From the NCBI GenBank assembly GCA_023213315.1, contig JAKCPI010003127.1, positions 1 to 64,000 on the forward strand: a stretch of 64,000 nt of DNA, read 5' to 3'. Source of the DNA: Euborellia annulipes. Lineage: Eukaryota > Arthropoda > Insecta > Dermaptera > Anisolabididae. The number at the start of each line of letters is the position of its first letter. Position 1 is the stretch's first letter. The notes beneath the pieces were generated by a model. The model ran no database searches. It worked only from the letters and a program-made list of their open reading frames with translations, and was not told the DNA's origin. Positions 19,222-31,385 of this stretch are shown here, piece after piece. A program made the position numbers and the translations under genes.

Positions 19222-20269
19222 ATTAATATTATTATAACAATAAAATTTAATTCGTGATAGTAAAAAAAAAGAGAAAAACAAATGTATTCTATTATTATAC
19301 ATTCTATAACTTTCTCTTTTTGTTATTTTTTTTGTGATTCTTCACCTGAATTGAAATCGGACAAAAGAGTATGTGTAATAATTCTTTGAATAAATAAAAT
19401 GACATTAAAGGTATATATCATCCAAATGACGTAATCATGCTTCGTGATTCGCAAATAATATTAATAACAAATAGAATAATAGTGCGAAGTGAAACTTGCT
19501 GGCTCTCTATTGATTGGATGTCAAAAGGCCAAACGATGGGCCCGACGAGAAGGAGGCAATTAAAAGAAAGAGAGAAAAAAAATCACGAAAATCCGAGTCA
19601 TTTAAATGGATTAGATGCGATTTCTTCATTAGAAGAAGACGAGTGAAGAAGATGAAATTATATAATCTTCCTCACTCACCGCCTCTTGAATCGTTATAAT
19701 TGCAAGATATTAAAGGAGAATGATCTCTTTGAGATTAAATAACAAGTTTATACACGAGTAAGCATCGTGTGGTCTGCTTCTCTCTCTCTCTCTCTCTATC
19801 ACTTGGTTGGTAATTAAATAGAAGAATTACTTTTACTTTTTTATTTACCCAAGAGAGACTAGCTGGATAGTTCAGACTCCCCTTTGACACTCTTGACTTA
19901 AAGCCACTTTAATAAATAAATAACGAACAAATCACAAAGAGCTTTATCTGAAATGAAGCGAGAACCAAGATGGCCGCTTTATTATGCTCGATCGATTATG
20001 GTGTTATTATCTCTCTTCAATCATTTTGTAAGAATCTGGCACGTATTGGCAGGGGTATATAGAAATTTTTTTCGGGAGAGCCTGAACTCAAAAATTTTTC
20101 TGAGGAAATTTTTTTTTTTTTAAGAAACCAAATTTTTTTCACACGAAATTTTTTGCCGAACATTTATTTCTTTTTCGGAACCACAGTTTTCTATCCTGCA
20201 AATCCGTGAAAATCATTTTACCTTCTTTTTAGAGGCACGAAATATTTTTGCCGCCCCGCGGAACATTTA
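19222..20269. other. Mostly featureless stretch
   Basis: CT microsatellite at about 19778. CAGGGGTATATAGAAATTTT at 20050 with TTTACCTGG near 20270 hints at a hAT-like end pair, but no target duplication was found. Confidence 0.5.
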
Positions 20270-20460
20270 CCTGGCTAATCTAGGGAGTAACTTTCATGGG
20301 AATAATACTGAGGTGTGTTCCCGTTTCCTTCCTCAAGAAGAAGGATCTCAAATAGAGTTGGATAATTTTTTGCCATGATGTGGATTTGAACTCGAGTTGT
20401 CTTCAACCCAGAATTATAAGCTTAACTGTTTTATCGCCTCCTCCTCTAAAGAACTATAGT
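20270..20460 (-). mobile_element. SINE family 2, partial copy
   Basis: It is the reverse of the 23.7-23.95 kb region: AGTAACTTTCATGGGAATAA, TACTGAGGTG, TTTCCTTCCTC, ATCTCAAATAGAGTTGGAT, then AGCTTAACTG. It lacks the tRNA-like head and the GGTCTAAATGG tail. Confidence 0.65.
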
Positions 20461-21954
20461 AACCAAATTTTTGCGATACGATTATTTAGAAATGTCTAAC
20501 AAACTTACAAACTAGCTACATATAGGTTTATTGATTACCATTTTTATTTCTCTATATCATTTAAATTATCGCTGTCCGAAAATAATAAATTTAGACCAAA
20601 TATGCAATTTTTTTTCCTTTTCATCTCATTCCTAAAAGGTTATTGACGCTAAATCTCAGATTTCTTTTTATATTCATTCATAATAAAATATTAATGCACG
20701 TCTTACAATTTTGAACGTGGAAAAAAGAATTTTTTTTTAGAATCTTAGGCACGTGGCTTTTGTGACTATCGGATAATCCAAACATTGTAAAAGATAATTT
20801 TTTTTTCTTGAATCAATTTATGAATATAACATAAAAGCAGTTAATTTAAGGTTGAATTTCCTCATAACATAAAGATCACAAGAGTTAGTGATTCCCGTCT
20901 TGTGCGATATATTTTTATTTATTTAAATTAAATTGATTACCAGTTAAAAAATAATGATGGGAAATTTCAAAATTAGATGAAAATAACAAATCAAAATAAC
21001 ACTCCACTCTTTGAAGATTTGAATTAAAAATTTACAGATATTTTTCTCATTTGATACGGAAATTTGACATTTAAAATGATAATTCTTCCTTCTTTTTTTG
21101 AATTAATAAAAATAAGGATTAAATTTTCCACTCTCCTCGTTACCAATGCTACCTGAATTACGGTAATTACTAATTGAATAGCGTGTATCTATAAATAGAT
21201 TGATCAGCAGATATCGAATAAATTTCAATTAAACTCTCTCTATTTTTCCGTATTGGAAATAGAAAATGGAGGTCAGACACCTGCAAGACCAGAGTTCATT
21301 TTAATTGTATCAATTTCAGACCCTAATCATTTTGTTTGCTTTCTCAAAGTCAGGTGAGAGGACTTAGTCAAATGGCGATTGGAAATTAAATTAACGATTG
21401 GGTAATAAATTTTAATATTAGAGAATTTATGATTTATTACTGTTTTTTATGCACATTAATAAGTTATACCTTTTTAAAAATCAAACATAAAAGAAGAGAG
21501 AGTTGAATGCAAAAACTAAAATTTTACATAGAATGAAGACCTGAAGATAATTAAAATACAGAATACAATTACAGCTCAACAATCAAGACCCAGATATTTG
21601 TTGATATTAACAAGCCTCTCAGTTTTATTGAATTTTATAAAAAATAAAGCATTTACTATTATTTGAAATCTTCTACCGGGATACCCATTTATTTACCCGA
21701 GATGCTTTCGTGGACGCAGACACAGAACCGACCTCTGGTCGTAGCCACCTAACAGCATACCTTGAAGTTACATCATTTCCTATTACCAACTCCTCCTGCG
21801 TTCATATTCTTAGCTAATGAACTAATCCTTATTTCTAGGCTTGGTTCCTTTGATCCTCTGCTAGAGATCATGACCTGGTTTGAGGAAGGACTCGTTCAGC
21901 ACCGTCAGATAAAGCATTTATTGTTTGTAGATACTTTTGCGTATTATCCGTTTA
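20461..21954. other. Featureless AT-rich stretch
   Basis: No splice-bounded exon or repeat family of this window is seen. The short frame at 21762-21986 ends inside orphan hammerhead motif 6. Confidence 0.55.
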
Positions 21955-22005
21955 TTTCCGTAAATATTTCGATTCCAGTGATATAGAATCATCTTCAGTA
22001 CAATC
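21955..22005 (-). ncRNA. Hammerhead-like motif, orphan copy 6
   Basis: On the minus strand: CTGAAGA, T, GATTC, ten-base loop, GAATC, GAAATATTTACGGAAATAAA. Stem II keeps five pairs; GAAAC reads GAAAT. No inverted partner lies nearby. Confidence 0.4.
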
Positions 22006-23611
22006 AACAGATGTTTTGCAAATCGTTAATTTCTCCCTTTAATAATAGAGAACAAAAAATTCTTTCAAATTTGTGGAACAGATTGTCTTTATCTTCCTGA
22101 TAGCTCATTTCACGAACTGACGCTATTATTTGTTTGTAGTTTAACAGAAACTTGGAACTGCTGGTAATAAAAAAAAACAGTCCTTTTTTTGGTAGTATCG
22201 ACTTTCAAACTAACTAAATCATAAGTTTGGACCTCTAATGTTGGTGTAGAATTTAGATGATTTGATTCTTTTCCTAAAGAAGGAAGATATTTTGTTTTTC
22301 TTGATTCCCCTTTATTTGATCCATTTCTTTTTCTATTGCCGAAAAAAGGAACCTAGATTCAAATATAATCCAGATGATTTATTGAAATTTAGGTGATAAT
22401 TCTTCTTGAAGAGAAATGGGCAATGGAATTAAGTAACTTAAGTAACCGGTTGGTTGTATATCAATCACACACACTCACTCATGAATTGGTGCCATATTCA
22501 TCCATGTTTGTTTTCAAACGATGCTCTCTAACCTAATACCATATTATATTCAAAAGACTATTGTGTGAAATGTTAGTTTTTCGATCTCACACCTCTCCCG
22601 AGCTAAAAGCAACCGGTCCAATTACATTCGTATTGTGCGCTCCTCCTTGTCATTGACAGGACAAGGATCCTGGGACTTCATTAGCGTTGTTCACGTTTAA
22701 TCCGAAGGTGTTCCGTGTTCCTTAAGCCGCCGGGCAATTATGCCCACTTAGCAGCAAACTATCTTTAATCACATGTAATTTCAGAAGATTTTTCAGTTTC
22801 TCTTGAAATAATTACATAGTTTTTAGTGTTATTATTTTAGTTTATTGATTTATCTAAAAAAATTAAAGAAGAAGAAATAAAATCCATATAATTAAATTTA
22901 ATTATAATTTGTTACATACTATCAGTACTATTGAATAAGAAGTAAATATGATCCAAAATCTGATACTAATACTTTTAAATGTAATTGATAAAAACTTTAA
23001 AGCTATTTTGATATCTAATTGTCAGGGCAATATCAATGATTAGAAATAACTTGTCATCAATCCTTTTTTTTAAGTCAAAATGAAATAGGGTTGAATCAAC
23101 TAAAATTATAAATTGTGTTCATTTGAGAAACTTCAAATCCGAAATTAGAATTCAGATCCGAGATTTAAGAGGAAGTAACCTGTCAAAAGAGGTTGATGGC
23201 ACGTAGGAGTTCGCTTCTGAAGATATTTACCCTCTGATGTCGCCGCCTTATATAGGGAATAAATAATTTTAGACTGACAAAAGCCACGACATTCATATTC
23301 AGAATCTTGAAGTAATAACTTGGACTTTAGCTAATTATTTATTTTTTCTTAATAGAAACATCATCATCACAAATGCCAATTTATTTATTTATTTTTTAAT
23401 AATAAGTGACATTTAAAGAAAAAGAAGAAATGAAGACATATGAATTTGAATCTAAATAACAAATTTCTTTTCCTAAATTCTAATTAATTTTATAAAAGAA
23501 GAAATTTGATCTTCTTTAAATTAAAACAAAATTCTGAACTGCAAAAGTTATGAAGATCAAAGAAATAGCCTATGATGTAAGCAAGTAAACAAAAAAAAAA
23601 AAAAATCCTTG
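22006..23611. other. Mostly featureless stretch
   Basis: A less AT-rich patch at 22590-22760 (AAGCCGCCGGGCAATTATGC, CTTAGCAGCAAAC) has a faint inverted resemblance to 33400-33515 (TTGCTGCTAAGGCGCAGTC). The relationship is unproven. Confidence 0.4.
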
Positions 23612-24085
23612 ACCTATGGTGGCTCACAGGTAGAGCAGGTTGGCTTCTGGTGCTAGAGGTCAAGGGTTCACATCCCGTCCCAGGTAAAAAAAATGCATCT
23701 CAATTGTAATGAGGAGGTGATTAGCCAAGAAGATAAAGCAGTTAAGCTTATAATCCTGAGTTGATGCCACCTCCTGAGGAAGGAAACGGGAACTCACCTC
23801 AGTATTATTCCCATGAAAGTTTCTTCCTAGAGTAACCACAACGTGTCAGGTGTAACATTAATGACGGAGAATCCACCTCAATAAATTATCCAACTCTATT
23901 TGAGAAGCATTTTCCTGAGGAAGGAAACAGGAACTCACCTCAGTATTATTCCCCTGAAAGTTACTCCCTAAAGTTAGTTGTAACACTAATGACGGAGAGA
24001 GATAAATTAATTGAAATAAATATGGATGGGGTCTAAATGGCCCCAGATGTCGAAAAAGACCTTAAATTTAAAAAAAGTAAACCAA
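23612..24085 (+). mobile_element. SINE family 2, long copy
   Basis: The tRNA-like head carries GTGGCTCACAGGTAGAGCAG (box A type) and AAGGGTTCACATCCC (box B). The body contains an internal near-duplication of about 140 bases: CCTGAGGAAGGAAACGGGAA at about 23775 and again at about 23912. The 3' end reads ATGGGGTCTAAATGGCCCCA, then GATGTCGAAAAAGACC and an A-rich tail. That tail also occurs alone at 31172, 42301 (-) and 56393. Confidence 0.75.
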
Positions 24086-24501
24086 CGGCCATAAATTTAA
24101 ATTTATTCTATTCTTTCTGATAATGCATGTACTTACTTGTGTACAAATGAATTTCTCAATAGGCTTTCAAGAAGCCAACGCCTAATCAACACACTTACCA
24201 TTTTTGTAAATAAATATCCTATAGACTTCTTTTCAAATAGGGAGGAGACCAAAACTCATTTAAACAAGCATCGTTTAGCTTTAGCCTTAACCCCTTCGAC
24301 ATAATTGGAATGAAATATTCATATTGCAAAAAGAAAAAAAAAAAAAAAACTTTCTCTTCCTTTCAAGTAATTTGTTAATAATCTCCTCTAATAGGTATTT
24401 AATTTGGGCGTATCAATTTGTTGATGATAAGGTCAAAAGCTCGTTTTTCTTTTTTTATTTTTTATTTAACGCGCGTGCTATTAAATAAAGCCGTTTCTTT
24501 T

Positions 24502-24528
24502 TTTCTCTCTCTCTCTCTCTCTCTCTTT
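24502..24528. repeat. CT microsatellite
   Basis: A TTTTTCTCTCTCTCTCTCTC run. A similar CT tract is at 59310-59336 and a shorter one at about 19778-19797. Confidence 0.85.
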
Positions 24529-24984
24529 ATTTTGCTTTTTTTTAGCATCTAATCAATCAAAGACGGTCTTTGAAATTCCAAGAAGGTCCATACACATTCA
24601 CACACACTTATATATCTATCATTTGGCTTTGTGTATTTCTGCCATGAAAAGCCCTTTTATATTCACAAGTCACGAGGAGGTTGGAAAAATTCGGCCAAGG
24701 CAACTTTTCAAAAAAAAAAATCCTTTTCTATTTGTTGGTGATTTTAATGCTCATATCTTCTTTCTCTGTTATAATTGTTTCTAACAGCTTCAAAATACTG
24801 TAGTATATAAAAATATTCTAAATTAATAGACATCAAGAAACTCTTTTACCTCAACAATATATCTTTATTGCAAATAAAAGAAAATAAGCCTCCCTTATGG
24901 TGCAATATTTACAATGCGATTATTGTTATGAGGGTAGAAAGTAAAAAAAAAATTATAATATTTTAGCTATCAGATTTCTTTAAT

Positions 24985-25345
24985 ACTAGCCGCGACGCCT
25001 GGACCCCCCGCCAGCTGGCTCGGGCTGCCTGCGGCGGACCCTCGCCTTTTCTTCTTAATTATGAAAAGAAAATTATTATTCCATTCCAATTCAGTGCCTG
25101 CTTGAGGATTTGTTTACATTCATGGAATACACAAATGAAAAGAATACATAAATATTTCTCTATACATTTCCTATGGGAGAAATTGTAACTTTAAGAATTA
25201 ATAACTTACAAAGTTATAAAAATTTCGGAATGAAAATAATTTTCCTGTAATCCCAAGAAGGTCCTCTTTATGCATATAAAATTTCGTTTCGAAATTCCAA
25301 AGGGAAGTTGCCCAAATAGAGCGTGACAGACAGACGGACATTAGC
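24985..25345 (+). repeat. RepB, copy 1
   Basis: ACTAGCCGCGACGCCTGGAC, TGTTTACATTCATGGAATA, CTATACATTTCCTATGGGAG and AGAGCGTGACAGACAGAC. It matches 55655-55955 closely, and its first 20 or so bases also match at about 63150. It stops where the pogo-like element begins. Function and class are unknown. Confidence 0.65.
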
Positions 25346-25355
25346 GAATTATATA

Positions 25356-27270
25356 CAGTATACCGAGCTAATTGGGACCGAGGGTCGTTCGGATTATCGG
25401 GAAGTTGTTAACCGGAATTGTAAGCTTGAATTAGTTAATTTTGATAATAAAGTCGTATTTATAACGTTGTAAACCGTGAAACTTGTCGGTGATATTAAAC
25501 TCTAAATAAATATTTCATAATATTCGTATTTTTTAATAAAATAAAGTTCCTTTAATGTCTAATTTTCATTTATATTCCTCTTAAAAAAATTAGGTGTTAG
25601 CTGTGTCTTCTACACAGCCGGTGGCTTTTTAACGTGACAACGTCTTTTGCTTGATTTCAAAAAAATTTTTTTCCTTACCTATATTTAAATATAAAGAGAG
25701 AAAGTATTGTTTTTATATTTTTTTACTAGTAGTTTGTTTTCATAAATAAACATGTTCAAACATTTTCATTGAAACAATATATGACAGGTGTGGCCAAACT
25801 TTTATCCATTAAGGGCGACTTATGCTTAAAAATGAGGTTTTTCGAAAAAAAAATTAATTTTGGAGTTAAGTACTCTGGATTTTTTTTATTTATTCTATTA
25901 GAGGTTATCTTTCTGCACTAAATGACATCTCATTTAGTCTGATCTGATTAGCCGTTCGGAATCTACGGGGGTTTAAAATTTCGAAAAACGAAATCCCGCC
26001 GAGCGCTCTCATGCGGAAAAATGACCTCATATCAAAAAAAAGAAAAAAAGCCCGGGGGTATTGAACCACCTTTCTAAAACTATATTTAGATTTAATGTAG
26101 CTTTTATGGTCAAGTCGCTAGGCGTTGCACAAGTAGGGCTATTTTTCGATATTTTTTTGCCTAAAAATGAGGTTTTTCGAGAAAAAACCAATTTTGGAGT
26201 TAATTACTCGGGATTTTTTATTTATTCTATTAGAGGTTTTCTTTCTGCACCAAATGACATCTCATTTAGTCTGATCTGATTAGCCGTTCGGAATCTACAG
26301 GGGTTTAAAATTTCGAAAAACGAAATCCCGCCGAGTGCTCTCATGCGGTAAAATGACGTCATATCAAAAAAAGAAAAAATAACCTCTGGGCATTGGACCA
26401 CTCTTTCTAAAACTATATTTAGATTTAATGTAGCTTTTATGGTCAAGTAGCTATGCGTTGCACAAGTAGGGCTATTTTTCGATATTTTTTGCCTAAAAAT
26501 GAGGTTTTTCGAGAAAAAACCAATTTTGGAGTTAATTACTCGGGATTTTTTTATTTATTCTATTAGAGGTTATCTTTCTGCACCAAATGACATCTCATTT
26601 AGTCTGATCTGATTAGCCGTTCGGAATCTACAGGGGTTTAAAATTTCGAAAAACGAAATCCCGCCGAGTGCTCTCATGCGGTAAAATGACGTCATATCAA
26701 AAAATGAAAAAATAACCTCTGGGCATTGGACCACTCTTTCTAAAACTATATTTAGATTTAATGTAGCTTTTATGGTCAAGTAGCTATGCGTTGCACAAGT
26801 AGGGCTATTTTTCGATATTTTTTTGCCTAAAAAATGAGGTTTTTCGAGAAAAAACCAATTTTGGAGTTAATTACTCGGGATTTTTTATTTATTCTATTAT
26901 AGGTTTTCTTTCTGCACCAAATGACATCTCATTTGGTCTGATCTGAATAGTCGTTCGGAATCTACAGGGGTTTAAACTTTCAAATTAGAATTTACGCAGC
27001 GCGGTAAAATAAAATGATAGGAAAAAAATAAATGGTGCAATCTTTAGCTGAAAACTCATTCTTTCTAACCGTATATTTCTCATAATTATACCTCTTAAGA
27101 CAGAGGAGTTATTCAAGCCAATAAACTTTTCGTGCAAGCCCCTCTAACATGCCACTATAGACACATGATTTGTAAGACGTTGTCACGTCAAAAAAAAAAA
27201 ATCGTACGCAAAGAGTTCGGATTAACCGGAAGTTCGGATTAGCGAGGTTCGGATTACCGGGACTCTACTG
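25356..27270. mobile_element. Pogo/Tigger-like DNA element with internal tandem array
   Basis: The left end is CAGTATACCGAGCTAATTGG preceded by TA. The right end, complemented, is CAGTAGAGTCCCGGTAATCC. Both resemble pogo/Tigger ends with ATCCGAA motifs, though left and right differ. A second inverted pair, ACGTGACAACGTC, lies at about 25633 and 27180. The interior is a 333-bp tandem repeat of about 3.4 copies (25830-26975). No transposase is recognisable; the repeated 69-74-residue frames follow the array. Confidence 0.6.
25830..26975. repeat. 333-bp tandem array
   Basis: Successive units are exactly 333 bases apart at TTTATGGTCAAGTAG (26105, 26438, 26771). Each contains AATGAGGTTTTTCGA, CTCATTTAGTCTGATCTGAT, TAGCCGTTCGGAATCTAC and GAAATCCCGCCGAG. 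Units 2 and 3 are nearly identical, and the fourth is partial and diverged. There are no conserved frames. Confidence 0.85.
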
Positions 27271-27599
27271 CATTTAGATATTTGTATCGGTGTTTTTGTA
27301 ATGTGTTTATTTAAATTGCGTAATTGTCCTCGGGCCTTGGTGTGGTTGCTAGCGTGCTGGCCTTCTATAGACTTGTCTAGCGCAGGATTGTGAAAAATCT
27401 ATATATATAATAGCAGTGTGTCCGTCTTATGTTATTATTATTTCTCATAATCGATAATGAAAAACACCCGATTATTTGGAGTCCGGATCTGAGAAATGTC
27501 CGAATTTTACTAATATGAACCGAAAACGTGGCCAAAAAGATGGGAAAATTTACTAAAAAAAATAAGATCGTCTGTTCAGATCTGAACTCAATAAATTAT

Positions 27600-27735
27600 G
27601 GTAACCCTACCTATAATCAATTAATCGAAATAATCGATTATTTTTCATAATCGATAATCGATTATTTTTTCATAATCGACAATCGATTATTTTTCATAAT
27701 CGATAATCTATTATTTTTTTCCATAATCGAACATC
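27600..27735. repeat. ATAATCGATTATTTTTC tandem repeat
   Basis: About five imperfect copies of a 33-base unit made of AATCGATAATCGATTA and TTTTTCATAATCGA. The unit is itself palindromic. It is a minisatellite. Confidence 0.8.
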
Positions 27736-30007
27736 TCTAGTCTAGGGTCGCAATGCATTTGTTCCAACCTTTTATACCGTATGTCGGTCTTTTCCTCTCA
27801 TGTTTCAATAAGCATCAGGCTGTTTCGTTCTCTTTCCGCCTGTCAAGTAACCAGGGAGGAGAATAAAAGCGTTTAAAAAAGATAAAAGAGACTGCTATTA
27901 GGCAATATATTTTCACCATACATATACAGGTTGCCTATATTACTGGGGCTTTCACTAGTGGCGTCATTTCAAAACTAGACGTTAAATTTAAGGGTATATG
28001 ACGTCACTATTTTCATTTATAAACTTTCGCATCTTCTTATTATTTGTAAGAAAGCAAGACCCGTTCATTATTGACATGAATAAAATATACAAAGAAGAGA
28101 GAAGGAGGTTTTTGTTTTGTGAGGGATAAATTAAATACGTAATAATTTCTTTTCTTTTTTATGGACCCAAGTGGGAAGCGCGACATGCGACTGACTTTTC
28201 AATTGACAATATATCATCATTTTAATGAATTAATATTCAATTTATTTATCTTAGCAATCTTTTCAATTATAATTGGCATATCTGTCCTTTTTTTTTATTG
28301 ATACTTTGACCTTTTCTTATGTATTTAATTAGTAAAAAACCTTCCTTCTGTCTAGGAAATGTCTACGCATTCTACGTGAAATAAATATAAATAGGAAAAT
28401 TATTAATGAACGCGCGCTTTTTTTAAAAGTGATTTTGCAGGTGTTTGAGTGACTAGACACGACACCCTACATAAAATCAAATAATAAAAGGCATAAGTGA
28501 AGTTGGAGTAGAATGTCCGTCCGTTTGTTGTTGGTCAATAATTAATTTTTCCTCTTTTAGATGATTTAATGTTTATGTTGTTGCGGATTAAATAAAACAT
28601 GATACGTATTATAAATTACAAAAGCTTCTTTTTTCTCTCTCTTTTTAATCAAATCTTTTTTTTTTTTTTGTTGGTTATCTGGTTACATTGAGAGAATAAA
28701 GTTATTCTATTTTGTTTTATGATAATTTAATGTTGGCCTTGACAAATTTAATTCCAATCAAATTATATATTTTTTTTCTCTCAAATTTCAGTTCATTGAG
28801 ATATCAAATTTAATCAATTATTTATTTATTATTAAAAATGGCGAATTTTTAAAACTCCGTCGAGTGCGATATTTTTTTTAACTAGGTATTGATTTGAATC
28901 CATTATATTAAATAAATAATTTATATCAGTGATAAGGTGGAGCTTTGTTATATCAAAAATTGTTTTTTGTCAAAAATATAACATTTTACTAGCCGAGTAG
29001 TTAGGCAAAGGTTATAGTGAAAATTTTTTTTTTTAATTCGGGGGGAGGGGGTTGAAAAATGTTTTAGAAAAAACATGGGGAAAGGAAAGGAAAAGAGATA
29101 AAGGAATCAAAAAACTTTGTTTTGTGGGTGTATTTGATGAAAGTTTATTTGCAAACAAAATGTATAATAAAAGAAGACAAATTGATCGCTCATGTTCATA
29201 CTCAAGGCAGGATTTTTAAAAAAAAAAAATACTCCTCTTTCTTTTTTTATACTTTTAAACTACATATTTATACAAGATACAGATACATACATATATCTTA
29301 ACATACAGTATTTTAAATTTATTAAAAATAATGCCCTGGCATATTAGCACTACTTCTAAATAAATTCCAAAAACTCCCCTGTCAGTGAATTATGGCTATA
29401 AATTTGATTCCGGTTCAGACGGACGCCATCTTGAACTCAAAACGATGTGTTAAAAAGTTATATGCTTTAAAAATTTGGCACGGCGAAAAAAAATAAATCT
29501 CATTAAATTCCCTAAAAAAAAAAAAAAGAATAAGGAACACCTGATTTGGAATCAGCCCTAATGACCGACTTTTCAGAGATGAAGTAAAAAGTCATTTGAC
29601 GGCTTCCAAGAATTCATTTTTATTACCGAAGAAGAAGATTAAACCATGTATATAATAAAATGCCGAAGAATATATAGAGAGACGAATAAAAATAATTTTA
29701 AAAGTCGGCACTCAACTCCCTTCGACTTTCTCAGTTTCGAAATCCGTTTGTGAAAAAAGCCTTTAAAATAATGTAATTAACAGAAATTAAAAAATGGCTG
29801 AGATATTTAAAGAGAAAAAATTAGCTTGATTATAATTTTGTTCAATGACATTCATTTAAAGAGTAAATAACTTTAGAGTAACGTCTCATTAATGGACAGA
29901 GCCAAAGACTGAACTCAGGGGTAATTGTTTCATTTGGCCATTTGGGTTGCCTATCTAATAGGCTTACAATAGAATAAAGTGAATAGGACTTAAAATCGGT
30001 ATTAATT
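27736..30007. other. Featureless AT-rich stretch
   Basis: Over 2 kb with no exon, terminal repeat or tRNA-like motif; homopolymer runs only. Confidence 0.55.
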
Positions 30008-30068
30008 ATTTATTTATCCTCTGCCATCATTTTTGGGGAGCATTAATCGCTCATCTTCAGTACGGTAC
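30008..30068 (-). ncRNA. Hammerhead-like motif, orphan copy 7 (decayed)
   Basis: On the minus strand: CTGAAGA, T, GAGC, loop, GCTC, then CCCAAAAATG where GAAAC is expected. Stem II survives but the second core strand is lost, so it cannot be active. Confidence 0.3.
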
Positions 30069-30799
30069 AAAAATCGGAAAAAATATTTTAATACTTCCGT
30101 AATAAATATAAGATTAAATTAGCAATATATTGCTCAATGGGTGCACAAACTCCAAAAAAGAAAGACACTTGAATGTCATTGAACCTATAAGTGAAGACTG
30201 GAATTTTAGAGAAAAAAAAAACTAGATAATTCGGAATTTGCTTGCCATCTTATTTTGAAGCAATAAAGTTATCAGTTTGATATCAAACTGTAAAATTAAT
30301 TTCATCATCGTTAGTAAATTTCCAAGTTTTTTTAATAGCAACACTGCTTGCTCCCTCTCCCTACTCATCTCGCTTTCTTGAATTCGACCCCGTTATTTTA
30401 TAAATGACAAAATTCTCACTCGCTTTATTATTTACCGTGACATTGATTTAATTTGAAAGCTTTACGGCCAACAATAAATAAATAGCAAAGAGAGTAAATG
30501 CCTCTAATATAATATAATATTAAAGAAATTATTGAATTTTAATTTGTAAAAAAAAAAAATAAAATAATGAATTAAATTATTAGTTTGAGCACTTGTACCA
30601 GTTGAGCCTATGCCTCTAATATTCAAAAAATATCTTTGCTGAAAATTAATTTAATATACCAATAATGTAATATTATCTTGATTATGAATTAATAACGTGT
30701 CGAACGTCCCCCAGTAGCCATGGGGAGTTAATAAACTTCCAAGTTATATAATAAACCCCTAAATGATCTCAGATGAAAAATAAAAAAAAATTAATCTTC

Positions 30800-31170
30800 G
30801 GTAATCAAAAGTTGTGTTCTGTGCTTGTCAGACCAGATTTTTGTGTCGATATATATTTAGATTCCGACAGTACGGTACATTTGAATTTCAAGATGTAAAA
30901 TTTATATTTTGTCACTATGGCAACCATTTCTCCTATCTTTCCTATGAAGTTTAAGAGTAAAGTGGTCTTCAAAAGATTTCAATGGCAAAATGAGAATATA
31001 TATTTTAAAGAGCATCTAAAAAATAATTGATTTTTGAATTTTAATCAAAATCGTTGGAACGAATTTTGAGAAAATAGAAAAAAACTGAAAAAGTACATCA
31101 GTAAAGTACTAGTACTCTTTGGCCAATTTTATTCAAAAGCTTCGTGTCACCTCCCAGGGGGGGTACTCAA
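30800..31170 (+). repeat. RepA copy, truncated both ends
   Basis: It starts inside the hairpin at GGTAATCAAAAGTTGTG, then CAGACCAGATTTTTGTGTCG, the TTCAAGATGTAAAATTTATA block, ACATCAGTAAAGTACTAGTA, and AAAAGCTTCGTGTCACCTC. It stops at AACTTAAATATAG where the SINE 2 tail starts. Confidence 0.7.
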
Positions 31171-31171
31171 C

Positions 31172-31225
31172 TTAAATATAGTCTAAATGGCCTTCAATGC
31201 CAAAAAAGACCTTAATGAAATTAAA
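31172..31225 (+). repeat. SINE family 2 3' tail
   Basis: AGTCTAAATGGCCTTCAATG, then AAAAAAGACCTTAATG and an (AAAC)n-like tail. Isolated tails like this suggest 5'-truncated retrotransposition. Confidence 0.5.
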
Positions 31226-31259
31226 AACAAACAAACAAACTACTTATTATATATTAAAG

Positions 31260-31385
31260 ACGATACACATTTATTTACATGAAATGATTTAAATAAATAT
31301 TAATCGTTCTGCCTGAGGTCTGAACTCACGCCCCCCTAGACTTTTAAATTCTCTATTTTGTCATTTGTCAACCTCTGGGATAGTC
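31260..31385 (-). mobile_element. SINE family 1, degraded copy
   Basis: On the minus strand, a weak box A region, then a TGAGTTCAGACCTC box B and AGGCAGAACGATTAATATTT. The order matches the family. Confidence 0.45.

Noticed and set aside
22590..22770. Shared element with 33400-33515 in opposite orientation
   Set aside because: Only short blocks agree (TTAGCAGCAA, GGC-ATTATG) and their order is not clearly the same; too weak to list as a repeat.
26222..26779. Two identical 69-74-residue minus-strand frames
   Set aside because: They coincide with units of the 333-bp tandem array. Although 333 is divisible by three, stops interrupt each unit and nothing resembles a protein domain.
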